Of a stretch of DNA of 53,315 nt, positions 52,434 to 53,315 are shown one piece after another. Source of the stretch: Eudoraea sp. (GTDB lineage: Bacteria > Bacteroidota > Bacteroidia > Flavobacteriales > Flavobacteriaceae); NCBI GenBank assembly GCA_024639765.1, contig JAHEHU010000008.1:1-53315 (forward strand), written 5' to 3'. The notes beneath the pieces are model-generated. The model was not told where the DNA came from, did not search any database, and worked only from the letters and a program-made list of their open reading frames with translations. Positions within the stretch are counted from its first letter, which is position 1, and the number at the start of each line of letters is the position of its first letter. The position numbers and the translations under genes were made by a program.

Positions 52434-53315
52434 TTAGTTAAGATCAAATCGCAAACCGAAGGAAATATTTCTTTGCTCAATAGTTGCATCCTGAAATATA
52501 GGATTCAGATCGTATTTTGCATAGAGCAATACTCCATCTATACCCATATAAGCACCCAAACCATATACCAGATCATTAGTATTATAGCCACGTTTTAGTT
52601 TGTCTTTGGCCCGTTCTCCATTACGGTCGTATTTTAGTTTTTGACGGGCACTTAAATTGAAACCTCCATACGCCCCGATCCCTATCCTAAATTGATTTCG
52701 AATCGAATATCTTATTTTACTATCTGTTTTGGTGAATTTTGAAGGGCCAAACTCCAGATAAAGCGGTACCACCAGATTATCCATTCGCAATTTTGACTTC
52801 CTTAGATCTACATCAAAGGTTTCCAGAGTGGTCTCGGGGCCGGTACTCACAAAATATTGGTTGTCTTTTGGTTGCAAGCCATTAAATTGTAAGGACAGAC
52901 CATAACTAAAACGCATAAAGTTTGAATTTTTAAAGACCCTTGTGCGCCATGCAACGCCAATCTCAAAAAATCTGCTTCCTCCCAGCTCATATGGAGAATC
53001 ACTGAAGGACTCACCATCAATAATGGCATTGTTTAAACCAAAGGCAAGGACAAGATCAGAATATGTTCTCCGGTCGTAAACAACAGGGCGAGGTTCACTC
53101 CTGTCCGAATACTTTACCCCAAAAATGCGACTGTTGTCCTTGTCTTTATGACCCCATCCAATCTCTATCTTACTCACATAGGGCAACGTATCTTGTTCCA
53201 TGAGCTGTTCACCGTCATTTCGTTCTAAAAGGGCAATTGTATTATCTAATATTGCCAGTTTGTTTTCAATATTCAAAGCTCTTTTCTTTGCTGCTTCCTG
53301 CTTCAGTTCACGAGC
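52434..53315 (-). CDS. outer membrane beta-barrel protein, 5' end outside the window
   Basis: The frame stays open to the window edge, so the start is missing; a TTG at 53276 is probably internal. Before it lies ARELKQEAAKKRAL, a charged helix that continues into NIENKLAILDNTIALLE, together a likely coiled coil of at least 30 residues. The rest is a beta-rich barrel of about 240 residues (FGLNNAIIDGESF, RFFEIGVAWRTRVF, LVVPLYLEFGP, FRIGIGAYGGFNLSARQK) ending in QRNISFGLRFDLN. It resembles porin-family barrels of the PorT/outer-membrane-protein-beta-barrel group, of unknown cargo. Helix-plus-barrel fusions suggest a periplasmic contact in front of the barrel. Confidence 0.75.
   Translation of the reverse strand, partial: ARELKQEAAKKRALNIENKLAILDNTIALLERNDGEQLMEQDTLPYVSKIEIGWGHKDKDNSRIFGVKYSDRSEPRPVVYDRRTYSDLVLAFGLNNAIIDGESFSDSPYELGGSRFFEIGVAWRTRVFKNSNFMRFSYGLSLQFNGLQPKDNQYFVSTGPETTLETFDVDLRKSKLRMDNLVVPLYLEFGPSKFTKTDSKIRYSIRNQFRIGIGAYGGFNLSARQKLKYDRNGERAKDKLKRGYNTNDLVYGLGAYMGIDGVLLYAKYDLNPIFQDATIEQRNISFGLRFDLN

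Overview
The window reads as chromosomal, housekeeping-rich DNA from a member of the family Flavobacteriaceae (phylum Bacteroidota). The evidence is the combination of gliding and type IX secretion genes (gldB, gldC, a PorT/SprT-like barrel, a TamL-type lipoprotein BamA homologue), a short primary sigma factor without region 1.1, many Bacteroidota-type promoter boxes (TAnnTTTG) just upstream of starts, and the family's characteristic forms of DnaG, AccD, MraY and FtsZ. No transposase, integrase, phage gene, CRISPR array or rRNA was seen. The genus cannot be told from this sequence alone.

Layout. 1-8630: apaG, pruA, a possible 42-residue protein, rsmG, a fatty-acid desaturase with an aspartate aminotransferase, and the trkH-trkA potassium uptake pair. 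8867-13645: ubiE, the PorT-like gene, a SpoU-family rRNA methylase on the opposite strand, and tamL. 13705-22336: fbaA-accD, an orphan lipoprotein, rpsO, pnp, the primary sigma factor gene, a TPR lipoprotein and rpe. 22333-27487: a CBS-pair protein, a YpdA-type flavoprotein, and a three-gene envelope operon (small His/Cys membrane protein, TonB-dependent receptor, acidic lipoprotein) that I read as a candidate transition-metal uptake system. 27488-28342: a gene-poor stretch with a 44-bp tandem array (seven units and a partial eighth) and a hairpin terminator next to tRNA-Arg(UCG). 28432-44339: yqeY, then the complete minus-strand division and cell-wall cluster, transcribed mraZ-rsmH-ftsL-ftsI-murE-mraY-murD-ftsW-murG-murC-ftsQ-ftsA-ftsZ. 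44606-53315: alpha/beta hydrolase-engB, a CxxC protein of unknown function, a pirin, gldC-gldB facing nadE, an atypical response regulator, dnaG, and a 5'-truncated outer-membrane barrel gene.

How it works together. The dcw cluster is packed with overlaps or very short gaps and ends in a strong hairpin. Upstream of mraZ three direct TTACCAC repeats (GTGGTAA on the coding strand) recur at exactly 10-bp spacing over the promoter, which fits a MraZ operator. The DNAG motif in MurE indicates meso-diaminopimelate peptidoglycan (the motif reads DNPR here). 

Points that stand out: (1) two essential enzymes, DnaG and AccD, have both lost their zinc-ribbon ligands; (2) the LuxR-type regulator beside dnaG carries Glu in place of the phospho-acceptor Asp and Asn in the acidic pair; (3) the MraZ operator; (4) the tandem array beside the tRNA; (5) the candidate metal-uptake operon, whose first gene, like tamL, has a promoter box so close to the ATG that its mRNA is probably leaderless.
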